Origin: Paenibacillus sp. OVF10
GTDB taxonomy: Bacteria; Bacillota; Bacilli; Paenibacillales; Paenibacillaceae
Reading direction: 5' to 3'
Assembly (NCBI GenBank): GCA_022836915.1
Contig: CP094668.1
Location: 1,240,001 to 1,304,000 of the forward strand
DNA length: 64,000 bases
The position numbers and the translations under genes are program-made. The notes below the pieces were generated by a model. The model did not search any database and was not told where the DNA came from. It was given only the letters and a program-made list of their open reading frames with translations. Below are positions 39,136 through 47,944 of the stretch, in pieces. How positions within the stretch are numbered: the first letter of the stretch is position 1; each line of letters opens with the position of its first letter.

Positions 39136-41468
39136 TTAGCTTGCGCAAGAATCGCATTCTTCAATGGTTAATGCCCGGCTACGAACGTAATACGTCGATT
39201 TCATGCCGGCTCTCCAAGCGTGCAAGTGCAGTTCCAGGAATTCCGTTGCTTTGATATCCGGACGAACATACAGGTTGAAGCTCTGTCCCTGATCGACGTG
39301 GCGCTGACGCGCAGCAGCCATATTGATGGAAGCATGTTGATCGACCATGAATGCCGTTTTGTAATACCAGATCGTTTTTTCGGACAGATCAGGTGCCGGA
39401 TTGGCAATCTTGTATGTTGTTTTCTCTTCATAAGACAACAGCTCATAGAGCGGGTCAATGCTGGCCGTAGAGCCGGCAATGATGGACGTGGAACCGTTTG
39501 GTGCAATGGCGAACATCCAAGCATTACGAACACCGTTTTGCTGTACTTGGGTTTGCAGTTCTTTCCACTGTTCGGTTGTTACGAACTCGCCTACGCGCTC
39601 ACCTGACGTGTACTCGCGTTGGTCGAAGTAGTGACCACTTTCCCAATCGGAACCTTTGAATTTCGGATAATGTCCTTTTTCTTTGGACAGCTCCATGCTG
39701 GCTTTCACAAGCAGGTAGTTAATTTTTTCGTACAGATTATCGTTATACGTTACCGCTTCATCAGATTCCCAGCGAATGCCTTCGAGGGCAAGCAAATGGT
39801 GAAGTCCGAATGTTCCCAGACCGACTGCGCGATATTGGCTGTTGGTGTATTGGGCTTGCAGCACTTCGATGTTGTTAATGTCGATAACGTTGTCCAGCAT
39901 ACGTACCTGAATCGGTACCAGACGCTCCAATACATTGTGAGGCACGGCACGTGCCAAGTGAATGGAGTTCAGGTTGCAGACAACAAAGTCGCCAGGCACT
40001 TTGGAAATCACGATGCGAGTTTGTCCATCTTTGGTTACGAGTTCTTCCTTTTCTACCACAGTGGCAGATTGGTTCTGCATGATCTCGGTACAAAGGTTGG
40101 AAGAGTAGACCATACCATGTGCGCGGTTCGGGTTCGCACGGTTAACGGTATCCCGGTAGAACATGTACGGTGTACCTGTTTCGAGCTGGGATTTCATCAC
40201 ACGTTTCATAATATCAATCGCCTGAACGGTGATACGGGACAACAGCGGGTGGTTAACTGCTTCTTCGTATTTCTCACGGAACGCACCTGCACCAAATGAC
40301 TCATCGTAGAAATCTTCCAGTCCGAGTGGACGACCGTTCTCGTCTTTCCAACCCATCACTTTCTTTGTTTCGTGCGGGCAGAACAAGCTCCATTCGCCGC
40401 GGCTAGATACGCGCTCCATGAACAAGTCAGGCAGACAGATCCCGTGGAATACGTCATGTGCACGCATCCGCTCGTCACCGTTGTTCAGCTTCAGATCGAG
40501 GAACGCCAGAATGTCTTTGTGGAAGACATCCAGATATACGGCAATGGCACCTTTACGTGTACCAAGCTGGTCTACGCTGACCGCTGTATTGTTCAGTTGG
40601 CGAATCCAAGGAATTACACCAGAACTTGTGTTTTTGTGCCCACGGATATCCGATCCACGTGCTCTTACTTTACCGAGGTACACGCCGATGCCGCCGCCCA
40701 TTTTGCTCAGACGTGCTACATCTGTATTGGAATCGAAGATACCTTCAAGTGAGTCGTCTACGGTATCAATGAAGCAGCTTGAGAGCTGTCCAGCTACTTT
40801 TTTACCGGCATTGGACATCGTAGGTGTAGCTGCTGTCATATACATGTTGCTCATCGCCCAGTAAGCTTCCTTAACGAGATCCATACGTTTCTCAGCAGGC
40901 TCCTGATGCATCAGGTACATCGCGATAACCATGTAACGCTCTTGAGGCAACTCCATCACTTTTCCGTCAAAATCGTGAGCGAGGTAACGTTCTGCCAGTG
41001 TGAGCAAGCCGATGTAATCGAAGAGCAGATCGTTGCGGTAGTCAATGCATTCAGCAAGTTCGTCGATCTGTTCTTTGGTGTAACATTCCAGCAATTCTTC
41101 ACGGTAGATGCCTTTTTTCACGAGATCTACAAGAAGAGGGTGGAATGCGCCATAAGGCTCGTCCGGATAAGACTTGTATCTGCGGTTGGTAGCCGCTTTT
41201 TTGTACAGGGAAGTGAGCAGGAGCGTGCCGCTGCAAATTTCCAGTTAGGCTCCTCTTTGGTTACCAGTTCCAGTGCGCTCATCATAAAAGCGTTGCTGAT
41301 TTCGTCTCCGGTAACTTCATCACGACGGAGCTTGCTGTTTACCCCGCGTACCAGACGTTCCTTGTCGAGCATGTCCAGTCCTTCCAGAATACGGTCGGCA
41401 TATACCGAGATGCGCATATCATCAAAGGCAAGCTGGCGGTTGTTCGGCTTGGTCACAACTTGTGGCAT
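39136..41468 (-). CDS. nrdE: Ribonucleoside-diphosphate reductase alpha subunit (one frameshift)
   Basis: Catalytic subunit that reduces NDPs to dNDPs, 777 aa when repaired. Motifs: TPTMSNAGKKVAGQLSSCF with the active-site Cys, the loop NSIHLAR, the NLCTEI region with the catalytic Asn-Cys-Glu, IAPNGSTSIIAGSTASIDP, and a C-terminal redox tail ECDSCAS. The first ~40 residues are too short for a full ATP-cone. The frame breaks near 41235, where one base is missing, to read AARLLLTSLYKKAATNRRYKSYPDEP. ATG 41468 follows GCGAGGA. Transcription comes from far upstream (NrdR boxes near 41980). Confidence 0.93.
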
Positions 41469-41940
41469 GAATATTCCTCGCTTTCGCATGTTTAAGAGAT
41501 AAATTGGAGAAATTCTTTATATAAAGAATTGAGTGTCTTCTTACGGTGAGAAAAAGAAATAGGTTACGTTTTGCGGACTGAAACGGCGGTGACAAGTTCA
41601 TGTCTTAAATCGCTCAACTTGAGGTGCACAAAGCAGCACAATGCAGAACATGCTCATATAAAAAGCATTCTCCCGCCTCGCGGCTGAAAATGCCCATGGA
41701 TGCTCTGGCTTCCTTACTGTCTTAGAGGTTCAGGATATCGACAGAAAAGAGTGCTTATGTAAGCTTTTGTCTATATGCAGATGTGCCTGTAGTTTGAGGA
41801 TACCGGATGCAGTCCAAACAGCCCCGTTAACCTCCGTGTCAACTCTGTTTCGAGAAAGCGATTTACACCTACAGGGACGTGCCTTTGGAGGTGATTTCAT
41901 CCTGTTTTTCGCGAGATTGCAGAAGGTGACTATTAGAAGC
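41469..41940 (-). promoter_or_regulatory. Long nrdE leader with internal terminator
   Basis: About 470 bases without a gene between nrdE and its NrdR boxes. Read leftward it contains several hairpins, for example one joining GACAAAAG and CTTTTCTGTC around 41740-41775, then a complete intrinsic terminator at 41693-41659, still 190 bases before nrdE. This is the layout of an attenuated or riboswitch-controlled leader. I could not match it to the cobalamin or another consensus. Confidence 0.5.
41659..41693 (-). terminator. Leader terminator upstream of nrdE
   Basis: Read leftward: GCATTTTCAGCC, GCGA loop, GGCGGGAGAATGC, then TTTTTATAT. Eleven or so pairs with one G-U and small bulges. Confidence 0.65.
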
Positions 41941-41954
41941 GGAGAAATCTAGTG

Positions 41955-42002
41955 TTACTACATTTTGTAGCTGTCAACATACTGTAACCCAACATATTGT
42001 GT
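41955..42002. promoter_or_regulatory. Tandem NrdR boxes
   Basis: ACCCAACATATTGTGT at 41987-42002 agrees at 14 of 16 positions with the NrdR consensus acaCwATATATwGtgt. A weaker box, TTACTACATTTTGTAG at 41955-41970, lies exactly 32 bases away, about three helical turns, the usual NrdR spacing. They lie upstream of nrdE and also 240 bases ahead of the divergent yqgV. Confidence 0.75.
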
Positions 42003-42241
42003 TTGTAAAGTGGGCAGAACCAGTAAAACGTAATTCCGAGTATACCATTTAAGCCAGGAATCCGCAAAGGAAAAGGACTGGAAGATTTGAAGATTTATCA
42101 AAAAAATTTTTGAACAATTTGAATGACGTCTTCACGTCAGTTTGAATTGTAACGCATTCAACTGGTAGAATAAAAGTAGTCAAAAATCGACTAAAATCAG
42201 CGGCAGCGGTTGTTCACGGGGCCCAGAGGAGGCGGAGCAAA

Positions 42242-42568
42242 ATGGCAATAGCAGAAGTGACTGTAATTCCAATCGGAACGGGTACAACCAGTCTAAGCAG
42301 TTATGTGGCGGACATGCAAAAGGTATTGGAACATCAACGGGGCATTACATATCAGCTAACTTCCATGAGCACCATTATTGAGGGACCCCTCAACGAGATC
42401 TTTACAGCAATTGCGGCTCTGCATGAAGCACCGTTTTTGTCAGGAGCTCAGCGTGTTTCCACATCCGTCAAAATTGACGACCGTCGTGATAAACCGGATG
42501 CCTCAAGTATACAGAAGTTACAATCGGTTCAGGATAAACTGTCGTCACAGCAGGCAAGACCCAATTAG
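42242..42568 (+). CDS. yqgV: YqgV-like thiamine-binding protein (MTH1187/UPF0045 family)
   Basis: 108 aa. MAIAEVTVIPIGTGTTSLSSYVADM and TYQLTSMSTIIEGPLNEIF are family hallmarks of UPF0045/MTH1187 proteins; members bind thiamine or related pyrimidines, with unknown physiological role. A ferredoxin-like fold is expected. AGAGGAGGCGG lies just ahead of ATG 42242. Monocistronic; terminator follows. Confidence 0.88.
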   Translation: MAIAEVTVIPIGTGTTSLSSYVADMQKVLEHQRGITYQLTSMSTIIEGPLNEIFTAIAALHEAPFLSGAQRVSTSVKIDDRRDKPDASSIQKLQSVQDKLSSQQARPN

Positions 42569-42608
42569 TTCCTAATGTAAATACTTTATATCCCTAAAGC
42601 GAATGTCA

Positions 42609-42641
42609 AAAAGACCAGTCTTTTAAAGAGCTGGCCTTTTT
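42609..42641. terminator. Terminator after yqgV
   Basis: AAAAGACCAGTCTTT and AAAGAGCTGGCCTTTTT form an imperfect stem flanked by T-runs on both sides; probably shared by the convergent lipoprotein gene. Confidence 0.7.
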
Positions 42642-42663
42642 GTATACTCATTTAACATTTTAA

Positions 42664-43779
42664 TTAATCTGCAACTACCAATGAGGCTCCAATTAACGTG
42701 GCGTTGGTGTAACCACCGCCAACATTTTCAAAAGAGAAGTTGGTAATTGGAGCACCGATAACAGTGGCATAATCACCATCAAGCAAATCTCCGGTCGTTG
42801 CAGGATATAACGCTATAATATCGTTTCCGTTCTCATCCATGACATGAACGATAGAGAAAGTTGCTCCGAGAGAGCTATCTTCTTCAACGGAAATGACTTC
42901 CCCGTTAACTTGTACGAAAGTATTGTAATAGTTGGCTACATTTTTATTCAGATGACGGGTCGTTACATTGGAGTCAACGAGCCCCTGTACCTTTTTGCTT
43001 AGTTCTGCCGTAATGGCCGGGAATACATCGTTATGTTTACCAAAGAAATCATAAGATGCCTGCTCCATAAAGGCTGTGTCTTCTGTAATGTAGGGAGTTA
43101 ACTCATTAAAGAAATCCGCAGCTGATGCTGTGGCAGATGTATTTCCAGTCGTTGCAGTTTGCTCCAGAGGAACAGTAATGCTTAGGGAATCCAAGATATT
43201 TTTGATCTCATCCTGATTATAAGTATCCTTGGCGTAGGTTAACGTCATGGTATAGAGTTCTGTATTGGTCGGAATCAGATATTGGACAAGGACAACATCT
43301 GTACCCGAGGTGTGTTTATAGGCTCCTTCCAAGACACCCGCGCTATATTCTTTATAAGGCTTGTTTGTGTAGCTGGTTTTTTTATAATCGGAAATGCCGA
43401 TGCTTGAACCGTTTTGTGTGTAATAATCCACTATATTATTGGCGTATTCTTCAGGATTGATTGAACCGGTTGAGCTGGCCTCAATCGTCAGATTCATATT
43501 ATCTGCAAATGTGGCTGATGAAGATTGGTCTGAAAAAGCAGCTTTAATGGATGGAACATTCATTTGACTTGTATCTACGCTTTTCCAGGATTCAGGATAT
43601 GCAAAAGAAAATCCTTCTCCATTATATGTAGTGTATTTCGTAGCTTTTGCTTCTGTTGAGACAGTTTCAGTTGCCTTGGATGCTTCGGTCGTTTGGCTAT
43701 TGGTTGTTGTGTTTGTTTCTGAATTACCACAAGCACTAAGCAATGTGGCTAATGCCAAAATCGTAATAAGTTTCTTCAT
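42664..43779 (-). CDS. Lipoprotein with PsbP-like domain, unknown function
   Basis: 371 aa lipoprotein: signal with LLSAC lipobox (Cys17), then a Thr/Ser/Glu-rich linker (about 18-50). Residues about 50-200 begin YNGEGFSFAYPESW, the opening of PsbP-like domains in many Gram-positive lipoproteins. The second half (about 220-371) is a separate beta-rich domain with VQVNGEVISVEE and is not recognised; an OB-like fold is possible. Probably surface-exposed; ligand unknown. Intact ORF, isolated gene. Confidence 0.8.
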   Translation of the reverse strand: MKKLITILALATLLSACGNSETNTTTNSQTTEASKATETVSTEAKATKYTTYNGEGFSFAYPESWKSVDTSQMNVPSIKAAFSDQSSSATFADNMNLTIEASSTGSINPEEYANNIVDYYTQNGSSIGISDYKKTSYTNKPYKEYSAGVLEGAYKHTSGTDVVLVQYLIPTNTELYTMTLTYAKDTYNQDEIKNILDSLSITVPLEQTATTGNTSATASAADFFNELTPYITEDTAFMEQASYDFFGKHNDVFPAITAELSKKVQGLVDSNVTTRHLNKNVANYYNTFVQVNGEVISVEEDSSLGATFSIVHVMDENGNDIIALYPATTGDLLDGDYATVIGAPITNFSFENVGGGYTNATLIGASLVVAD

Positions 43780-44223
43780 TATGTCTAATTTCTCCTAATG
43801 TGCTTCCCATCGGTTGGGATTTTTTCTAAGGTCATCATTTCGTTTTGGATAATCTAGTTTAGGTCGTGAGCATAGAAACTCCTTTCTACTTTATTAGTAA
43901 AATAATAACATAAATAAAGATTTCAGTATTCATAATTACTAAAAAGGTAATTTATCTGTATTTAACAAGTTAGAAGCTAATAATATACCGTATTGGTATC
44001 CATTTTGAACGATAGTACATACATTTGATGGATATAACCGTGAGATTTAAGTATGACTTAAATGTATTTGAACATAACTTTCAGACTTAAGAACTGACCC
44101 TTTATGTAGGTGCAATTAACGAATCGTCGGTGGAAAAAAACAGCCCATTTTCGACCTGAGCCCGGTCCCATGTGTGATTGGTGCATATAGTGAACTGTAC
44201 CTCAAATCAAAGGAGGGGTTTAC
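43780..44223. other. Intergenic region upstream of the YjcZ genes
   Basis: About 440 AT-rich bases between divergent genes. No ORF with a ribosome site and no recognised RNA. Promoters for both sides must lie here, but none is clear enough to mark. Confidence 0.5.
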
Positions 44224-44328
44224 ATGAGTGGAGTAGTAGGTGGATACGGCGGCGCATGGACATCGACTGGCGCGATCTTGGTTCTCTTTATCTTGTTGGT
44301 CATCATCTCTAAAGCATTCTTGATCTAA
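44224..44328 (+). CDS. YjcZ-family small membrane protein 1
   Basis: 34 aa. A Gly/Tyr-rich start (GGYGGAWTSTG) is followed by one hydrophobic helix AILVLFILLVIISKAFLI. This is the YjcZ/YhdX sporulation-protein family; small membrane proteins made during sporulation, precise role unknown. Strong AAAGGAGGGG site. First of three similar genes in tandem. Confidence 0.88.
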   Translation: MSGVVGGYGGAWTSTGAILVLFILLVIISKAFLI

Positions 44329-44371
44329 TAAACCGCTTGGACCCTAATATATTTGTAAAGGAGGGTTCTGC

Positions 44372-44479
44372 ATGAGCAACGTAGTTGAAGGCGTAGGATA
44401 CGGCGGCTGGACATCGACTGGAGCAATCCTGGTTCTGTTCATTCTTCTCGTAATCATCACTAAATCATTCTGGGTATAA
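44372..44479 (+). CDS. YjcZ-family small membrane protein 2
   Basis: 35 aa, paralogue of the gene 43 bases upstream: VGYGGWTSTGAILVLFILLVIITKSFWV. One membrane helix, no cysteines. AAAGGAGGG precedes ATG 44372. A terminator-like hairpin follows. Confidence 0.88.
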   Translation: MSNVVEGVGYGGWTSTGAILVLFILLVIITKSFWV

Positions 44480-44490
44480 TATGACGAGCT

Positions 44491-44517
44491 CTGCCGGGCA
44501 ACCGGTGGGGTTTTTTC
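44491..44517 (+). terminator. Terminator after YjcZ 2
   Basis: GCCGGGCAACCGG hairpin followed by TGGGGTTTTTTC. Short stem, so moderate confidence. Confidence 0.5.
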
Positions 44518-44740
44518 TGGAGGACAAGCATGGGGGAGAGCCAGGAAGATAAGATAGCGTGTGGTTGAAAGGTAGAATTGGTGGAATTCAAGTAATGGAA
44601 TGACGGCGTATGCTTGGAAAATGGGGAAGGTACCTAATGGCTAAACGCCCATTTTGTCAAAATGAGGGCGATAGCCCGGTCCAGAGGTAGGCTGAATACA
44701 TAGCTTAGGGGTGTAGGCAAATGTTAAGGAGGAATGAACA

Positions 44741-45052
44741 ATGAGCGAAGTAAAACCGAATTCACCGAACGGACAGGGACACGTATACGGACATATGGGA
44801 GGTTATGAGCATATGCAAGGATACCAATACACAGGTCATGAAATGCATGGGTATGGATATGGTTGTGGAACAATGCCAATGGGATATGGCTATGGATACG
44901 GACACCATGCCAATCAGGCTCCAATGATGCACGGTTATCAACAGGGTTGTGGAGTATCCTATGGTCATGGCGGCGGAAGCTGGGGTTCGATGGGTACGAT
45001 CCTCGTACTGTTCATCTTGCTGGTCATTATCTCCAAAACGATGTTTATCTAA
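44741..45052 (+). CDS. YjcZ-family protein 3 with His/Gly/Tyr/Met-rich extension
   Basis: 103 aa. The last ~27 residues (SWGSMGTILVLFILLVIISKTMFI) are the same membrane helix as in the two small paralogues. In front is a ~75-residue low-complexity region rich in Gly, Tyr, His and Met with repeated YGYG, GHH and HGYG, and two Cys. The extension could bind metal ions or self-associate on the spore or membrane surface, which is inference from composition. AAGGAGGAATGAACA precedes ATG 44741. Confidence 0.8.
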   Translation: MSEVKPNSPNGQGHVYGHMGGYEHMQGYQYTGHEMHGYGYGCGTMPMGYGYGYGHHANQAPMMHGYQQGCGVSYGHGGGSWGSMGTILVLFILLVIISKTMFI

Positions 45053-45165
45053 GAATTTGTGGGTGCAAGGAGACTTTGCTGATCGTGGATCGTTACGATA
45101 GGTGCTCTAAATAAACTCCGAGTTTGAGCTCCATGTTGGGGCATAACGTACCTATGATTCAGAGC

Positions 45166-45204
45166 GGGACAGCGTAGGATTTCATCCTGCGGTGTCCCTT
45201 TTTA
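45166..45204 (+). terminator. Terminator after YjcZ 3
   Basis: GGGACAGCGTAGGA and TCCTGCGGTGTCCC form a long stem, then TTTTTA. Confidence 0.85.
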
Positions 45205-45241
45205 TTAAAATTAAGTGAAGGAGCGTTGGGAGTACTTTCTT

Positions 45242-45435
45242 TAACGAACTCCACAGCCTCTATTCCATGCATTTTTTCCATTTCACAAGTCTAACGAATC
45301 GCAGACACCTTATTTCCTCAATCTGGCCATGTTTGGAGCCTATATTCATGAAGTGACATGGATTAACGTGGCTGAGATTCGTTAGATTTTACATAGCACA
45401 GAAATCCTCAATATAAGGTGTGCAGGATTCGTTAG
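45242..45435. repeat. TAACGAATC palindromic repeat, copy 3
   Basis: Contains TTAACGAACTCCACAGCCTC, CTAACGAATCGCAGACACCTTATTTC, the inverted ATTAACGTGGCTGAGATTCGTTAG and ATAAGGTGTGCAGGATTCGTTAG. Confidence 0.75.
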
Positions 45436-45490
45436 CGTCTGGTGAGCGTAAACATTTGCTTTAGAAGCCGAGTTTATTTGCATAAATGGA

Positions 45491-45528
45491 GAAGTAAGGA
45501 AGTAAGGAAGTAAGTAAGGAAGGAAGTA
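45491..45528. repeat. GGAAGTAA microsatellite
   Basis: About five imperfect units of GAAGTAAG/GGAAGTAA. Likely slippage-prone. Confidence 0.6.
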
Positions 45529-45679
45529 TCCAGGAGTGCAGTCAGTGGGAGAATGGAAAAGTTTTAAAAGCAGAGCCGAATATATCTGGTTAGTCTGATA
45601 AGTGAAAGGAAGACTTTTCTCAATGGTGGGGGCGATTGTCTGTAGATGTTGCTAAATTGAATATGTAGACATGGATAAA

Positions 45680-45966
45680 CACCCGGAACCCAATTCCGGG
45701 TGCTTTGTGTATGTTTTCAATCTTCTCAAGAATAAGTGATATCCAAAACAACAAAAGCCCTACCTCTCTTTTGTCCTTGCGGCTCCGATGACCGCGCCAG
45801 TGTGAATGGGAACATCTTGTGAAACTCTGTACTACCGGGTTATTGTGATTCAGGTTCTTCAATCTTCATAGGTTAGTTGTGCTTAAAATTCGCTGCGGTC
45901 GCAGCATGAAGAAAATATTCCGGGGTTTAAAGAAGACAGAAATCATATGAGGTTGTTTAATACAAC
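45680..45966 (-). ncRNA. Candidate stand-alone small RNA, about 285 nt
   Basis: Leftward unit bounded by a good promoter (45973-46001) and an intrinsic terminator, CACCCGGAA/TTCCGGGTG followed by TTTATCC (45708-45680). No protein-coding frame fits inside: the open frame at 45862-45620 runs through the terminator and has no ribosome site. The transcript contains a GCTGCG/CGCAGC hairpin and a GC-rich centre around GGCGCGGTCATCGGAGCCGC. I cannot assign it to 6S, SRP, RNase P or tmRNA. It is oriented away from the divergent sigma-factor gene. Confidence 0.45.
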
Positions 45967-45972
45967 TTTTAT

Positions 45973-46001
45973 AGTATACCACAGGTTGTAATTTTCTGCA
46001 A
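45973..46001 (-). promoter_or_regulatory. Leftward promoter of the candidate small RNA
   Basis: Read leftward, TTGCAG (46001-45996), 17 bp spacer, TATACT (45978-45973). Confidence 0.65.
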
Positions 46002-46144
46002 TAAAAAGGAAAGCGCGACCAGAGCAACTATGTTTTCGGACTGTTTTTAGGTTAGAAAGTGAAAGATTGTTTTGAAAAGATACAGAAAATTTTTCAAACT
46101 ATTTCTTCATAGGGGTAATCCTCTTCAAAAGATTCTGCGTAGGT

Positions 46145-46150
46145 TATAAT
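46145..46150 (+). promoter_or_regulatory. -10 element upstream of the sigma-factor gene
   Basis: TATAAT at 46145-46150, about 30 bases before the start codon; the -35 region (near 46122) is weak. Confidence 0.45.
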
Positions 46151-46180
46151 AAGAGGGAAGAAACAGAAAGGGGCCCTCGC

Positions 46181-46789
46181 ATGACTGAATCGATGGAGGA
46201 CAGCAGGTTAATGCGGCAGATCGCGGAACGTGATGCCTCCGCACTGGAGCTTTTATATGACCGTTATGAGCGAGCGGTGTATTCTTTTGCTTACCGGATC
46301 GTTGGTGATCCCATGACGGCAGAAGAGACCGTTCAGGAACTTTTTATGCGGGTCTGGAATAATGCTGAACGTTACGATGCCTCACAGGGGAAGCTGACCA
46401 CATGGATGTTTGCGATTACGCGTAACATTGCAGTGGACATGCTGAGGCGGAGATCAAAAGGGGCAGCGGCTACTTCAGTTGAACACGAGACACTGGCGGC
46501 CTATGCCGATGAAGATACAAACACGGAAGAAGAAGTGCAGCGTAAATGGGAAGGTACCCGGATTAAAGAGGCGTTGTCCCAATTGAACGGTGATCAGCAA
46601 CAAGTTATTGAATCGATATATTATGCGGGATTAACCCAGCAGGAAGTATCCAGCCGATTCGGGATTCCGCTGGGTACAGTAAAGAGCCGTGTCAGGCTTG
46701 CCATGCGACAGCTCCAAAAGTTGCTGGCCGATGCTGAATTGCATCCGGACGCGGGAAGGAGGGCATACATCCATGATAGAACGACATGA
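46181..46789 (+). CDS. ECF-type RNA polymerase sigma factor (SigK-like group)
   Basis: 202 aa. Region 2 (about 20-95) with LYDRYERAVYSFAYRIVGDPMTAEETVQELFMRVW and region 4 (about 125-185) with INGD-like QLNGDQQQVIESIYYAGLTQQEVSSRFGIPLGTVKSRVRLAMRQL are both complete. It directs RNA polymerase to a specific regulon, held inactive by the anti-sigma factor encoded next. It ends inside that gene (17-base overlap), so the pair is translationally coupled. Confidence 0.92.
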   Translation: MTESMEDSRLMRQIAERDASALELLYDRYERAVYSFAYRIVGDPMTAEETVQELFMRVWNNAERYDASQGKLTTWMFAITRNIAVDMLRRRSKGAAATSVEHETLAAYADEDTNTEEEVQRKWEGTRIKEALSQLNGDQQQVIESIYYAGLTQQEVSSRFGIPLGTVKSRVRLAMRQLQKLLADAELHPDAGRRAYIHDRTT

Positions 46790-47753
46790 GGAGTGGTCTG
46801 ATCTGGCACCGATGTATGTGCTGGGCGGACTGGAAGCAGAGGAAGTGGCGGCGTTTGAAGCGCATATGGCAACTTGCGAACCTTGCCGCCAGGAGGTAAG
46901 GGAATTGCAGGAAGTGACTGGCTTCCTGCCACTTGCGGCGGAACCTGTAGCACCGCCGCAAGGCATGCGAGCACGTGTGCTGGGCAACGTGCTCGGACAT
47001 GCGCAGGAGAGCGCCGAGGCGAAGCCAGCGGCTGCTCCTGCGGAGCCTGAAGCACCCGTGGTGCTTCAGGAGGATCTTGCGCCGCAGCACGAACGTGCGG
47101 CGCAGCCCGGGCCAGGCTTGCCGCCGGCAACGGCGGTGCCTACGGCCCGGGTGGAAGAGGCTGCCCAGGCACAGCCATGGCAGCCACAAGCGCGCGCGCG
47201 TGCGCGCAGCAGCGCCTGGCGCATAGCCAGTGCCGGCCTTGCGGCCGCGGCACTGTTGCTGGGCGTGTACACGGCGCAGCTGCAGAGCAAGATCGACTCG
47301 CTGACGCAGCAAGCGGCGGGCTCGTCGGCTACGCAAGAGCAACTGGTGCAGGCACAGGCACAGAATGCACAGCTGCAAGAGCAGCTGGCATCAGCTCTGG
47401 AACCTGCACAGGGCATGCAGACTGGCGAGGCAGTGAAGCTGAATCCTGCAACGCAGGACATTGTAGCTCAGGGTCTCGCAACCATCGTTATTGACAGCAA
47501 AGGCACTCACCTGGTTGTGCAGGCTGAGAACCTGCCGAACCTGGAAGGCAACGAGGCTTTTCAGGTCTGGTTGATCAAAGGAGATACCCCTCAGAATGCG
47601 GGTACTTTCCTTAGTCGTGACGGAACGGGAGCGGTATATTACACATTGGATTCGGCCAACGACTATGATACGGTTGCCATCACGCTTGAACCGGATGCAA
47701 TGGGAGATGAGCCGCGCGGTACAATGATTCTGGCTGCCAAGATTAAAGGATAA
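46773..47753 (+). CDS. RskA-type anti-sigma factor
   Basis: 326 aa single-pass membrane protein. N-terminal zinc anti-sigma domain with HMATCEPC (His-x3-Cys-x2-Cys, about residues 32-39) binds the ECF sigma factor. A very Ala/Pro/Gln-rich, GC-rich linker (about 60-145) leads to a membrane helix (about 150-168), then a Gln/Ala-rich coiled coil and an extracytoplasmic RskA C-terminal domain (about 230-326, EAFQVWLIKGDTPQNAGTF). ATG 46773 follows AAGGAGGG by 9 bases. Signal-dependent proteolysis of such proteins releases the sigma factor in known systems. Confidence 0.9.
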   Translation: MIERHEEWSDLAPMYVLGGLEAEEVAAFEAHMATCEPCRQEVRELQEVTGFLPLAAEPVAPPQGMRARVLGNVLGHAQESAEAKPAAAPAEPEAPVVLQEDLAPQHERAAQPGPGLPPATAVPTARVEEAAQAQPWQPQARARARSSAWRIASAGLAAAALLLGVYTAQLQSKIDSLTQQAAGSSATQEQLVQAQAQNAQLQEQLASALEPAQGMQTGEAVKLNPATQDIVAQGLATIVIDSKGTHLVVQAENLPNLEGNEAFQVWLIKGDTPQNAGTFLSRDGTGAVYYTLDSANDYDTVAITLEPDAMGDEPRGTMILAAKIKG

Positions 47754-47770
47754 ATATAGGATATATCAGC

Positions 47771-47803
47771 AAAGGCTGCTCCGTCGTGGAGCAGCCTTTT
47801 TGT
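47771..47803 (+). terminator. Terminator of the sigma/anti-sigma operon
   Basis: AAAGGCTGCTCC and GGAGCAGCCTTTTT hairpin with a 5-base loop. Confidence 0.9.
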
Positions 47804-47944
47804 GTTTTCCAGTTCTGGTGCCCACCCATTGGATTTTATTAATTTTTTTAGTCGGAGCAACCGATAAACAAATAGAAGGCAATACCCTTAATCTCCCTGT
47901 GTCTCAAGGGAGAACTGGTTGCACATAGAGAGTGAGGGGTTCAG

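Larger units (their letters stand above)
45205..45679. other. Gene-free stretch with repeats
   Basis: Holds TAACGAATC repeat copy 3 (45242-45435) and a short GGAAGTAA microsatellite (45491-45528). No supportable gene. Confidence 0.6.

Noticed and set aside
41700..41940. Cobalamin riboswitch in the nrdE leader
   Set aside because: I could not find the B12 box (GCC-x-CTG core) on the transcribed strand.
45620..45862. 80-residue reading frame on the minus strand
   Set aside because: No ribosome site, runs through an intrinsic terminator and resembles no protein; a non-coding transcript fits better.
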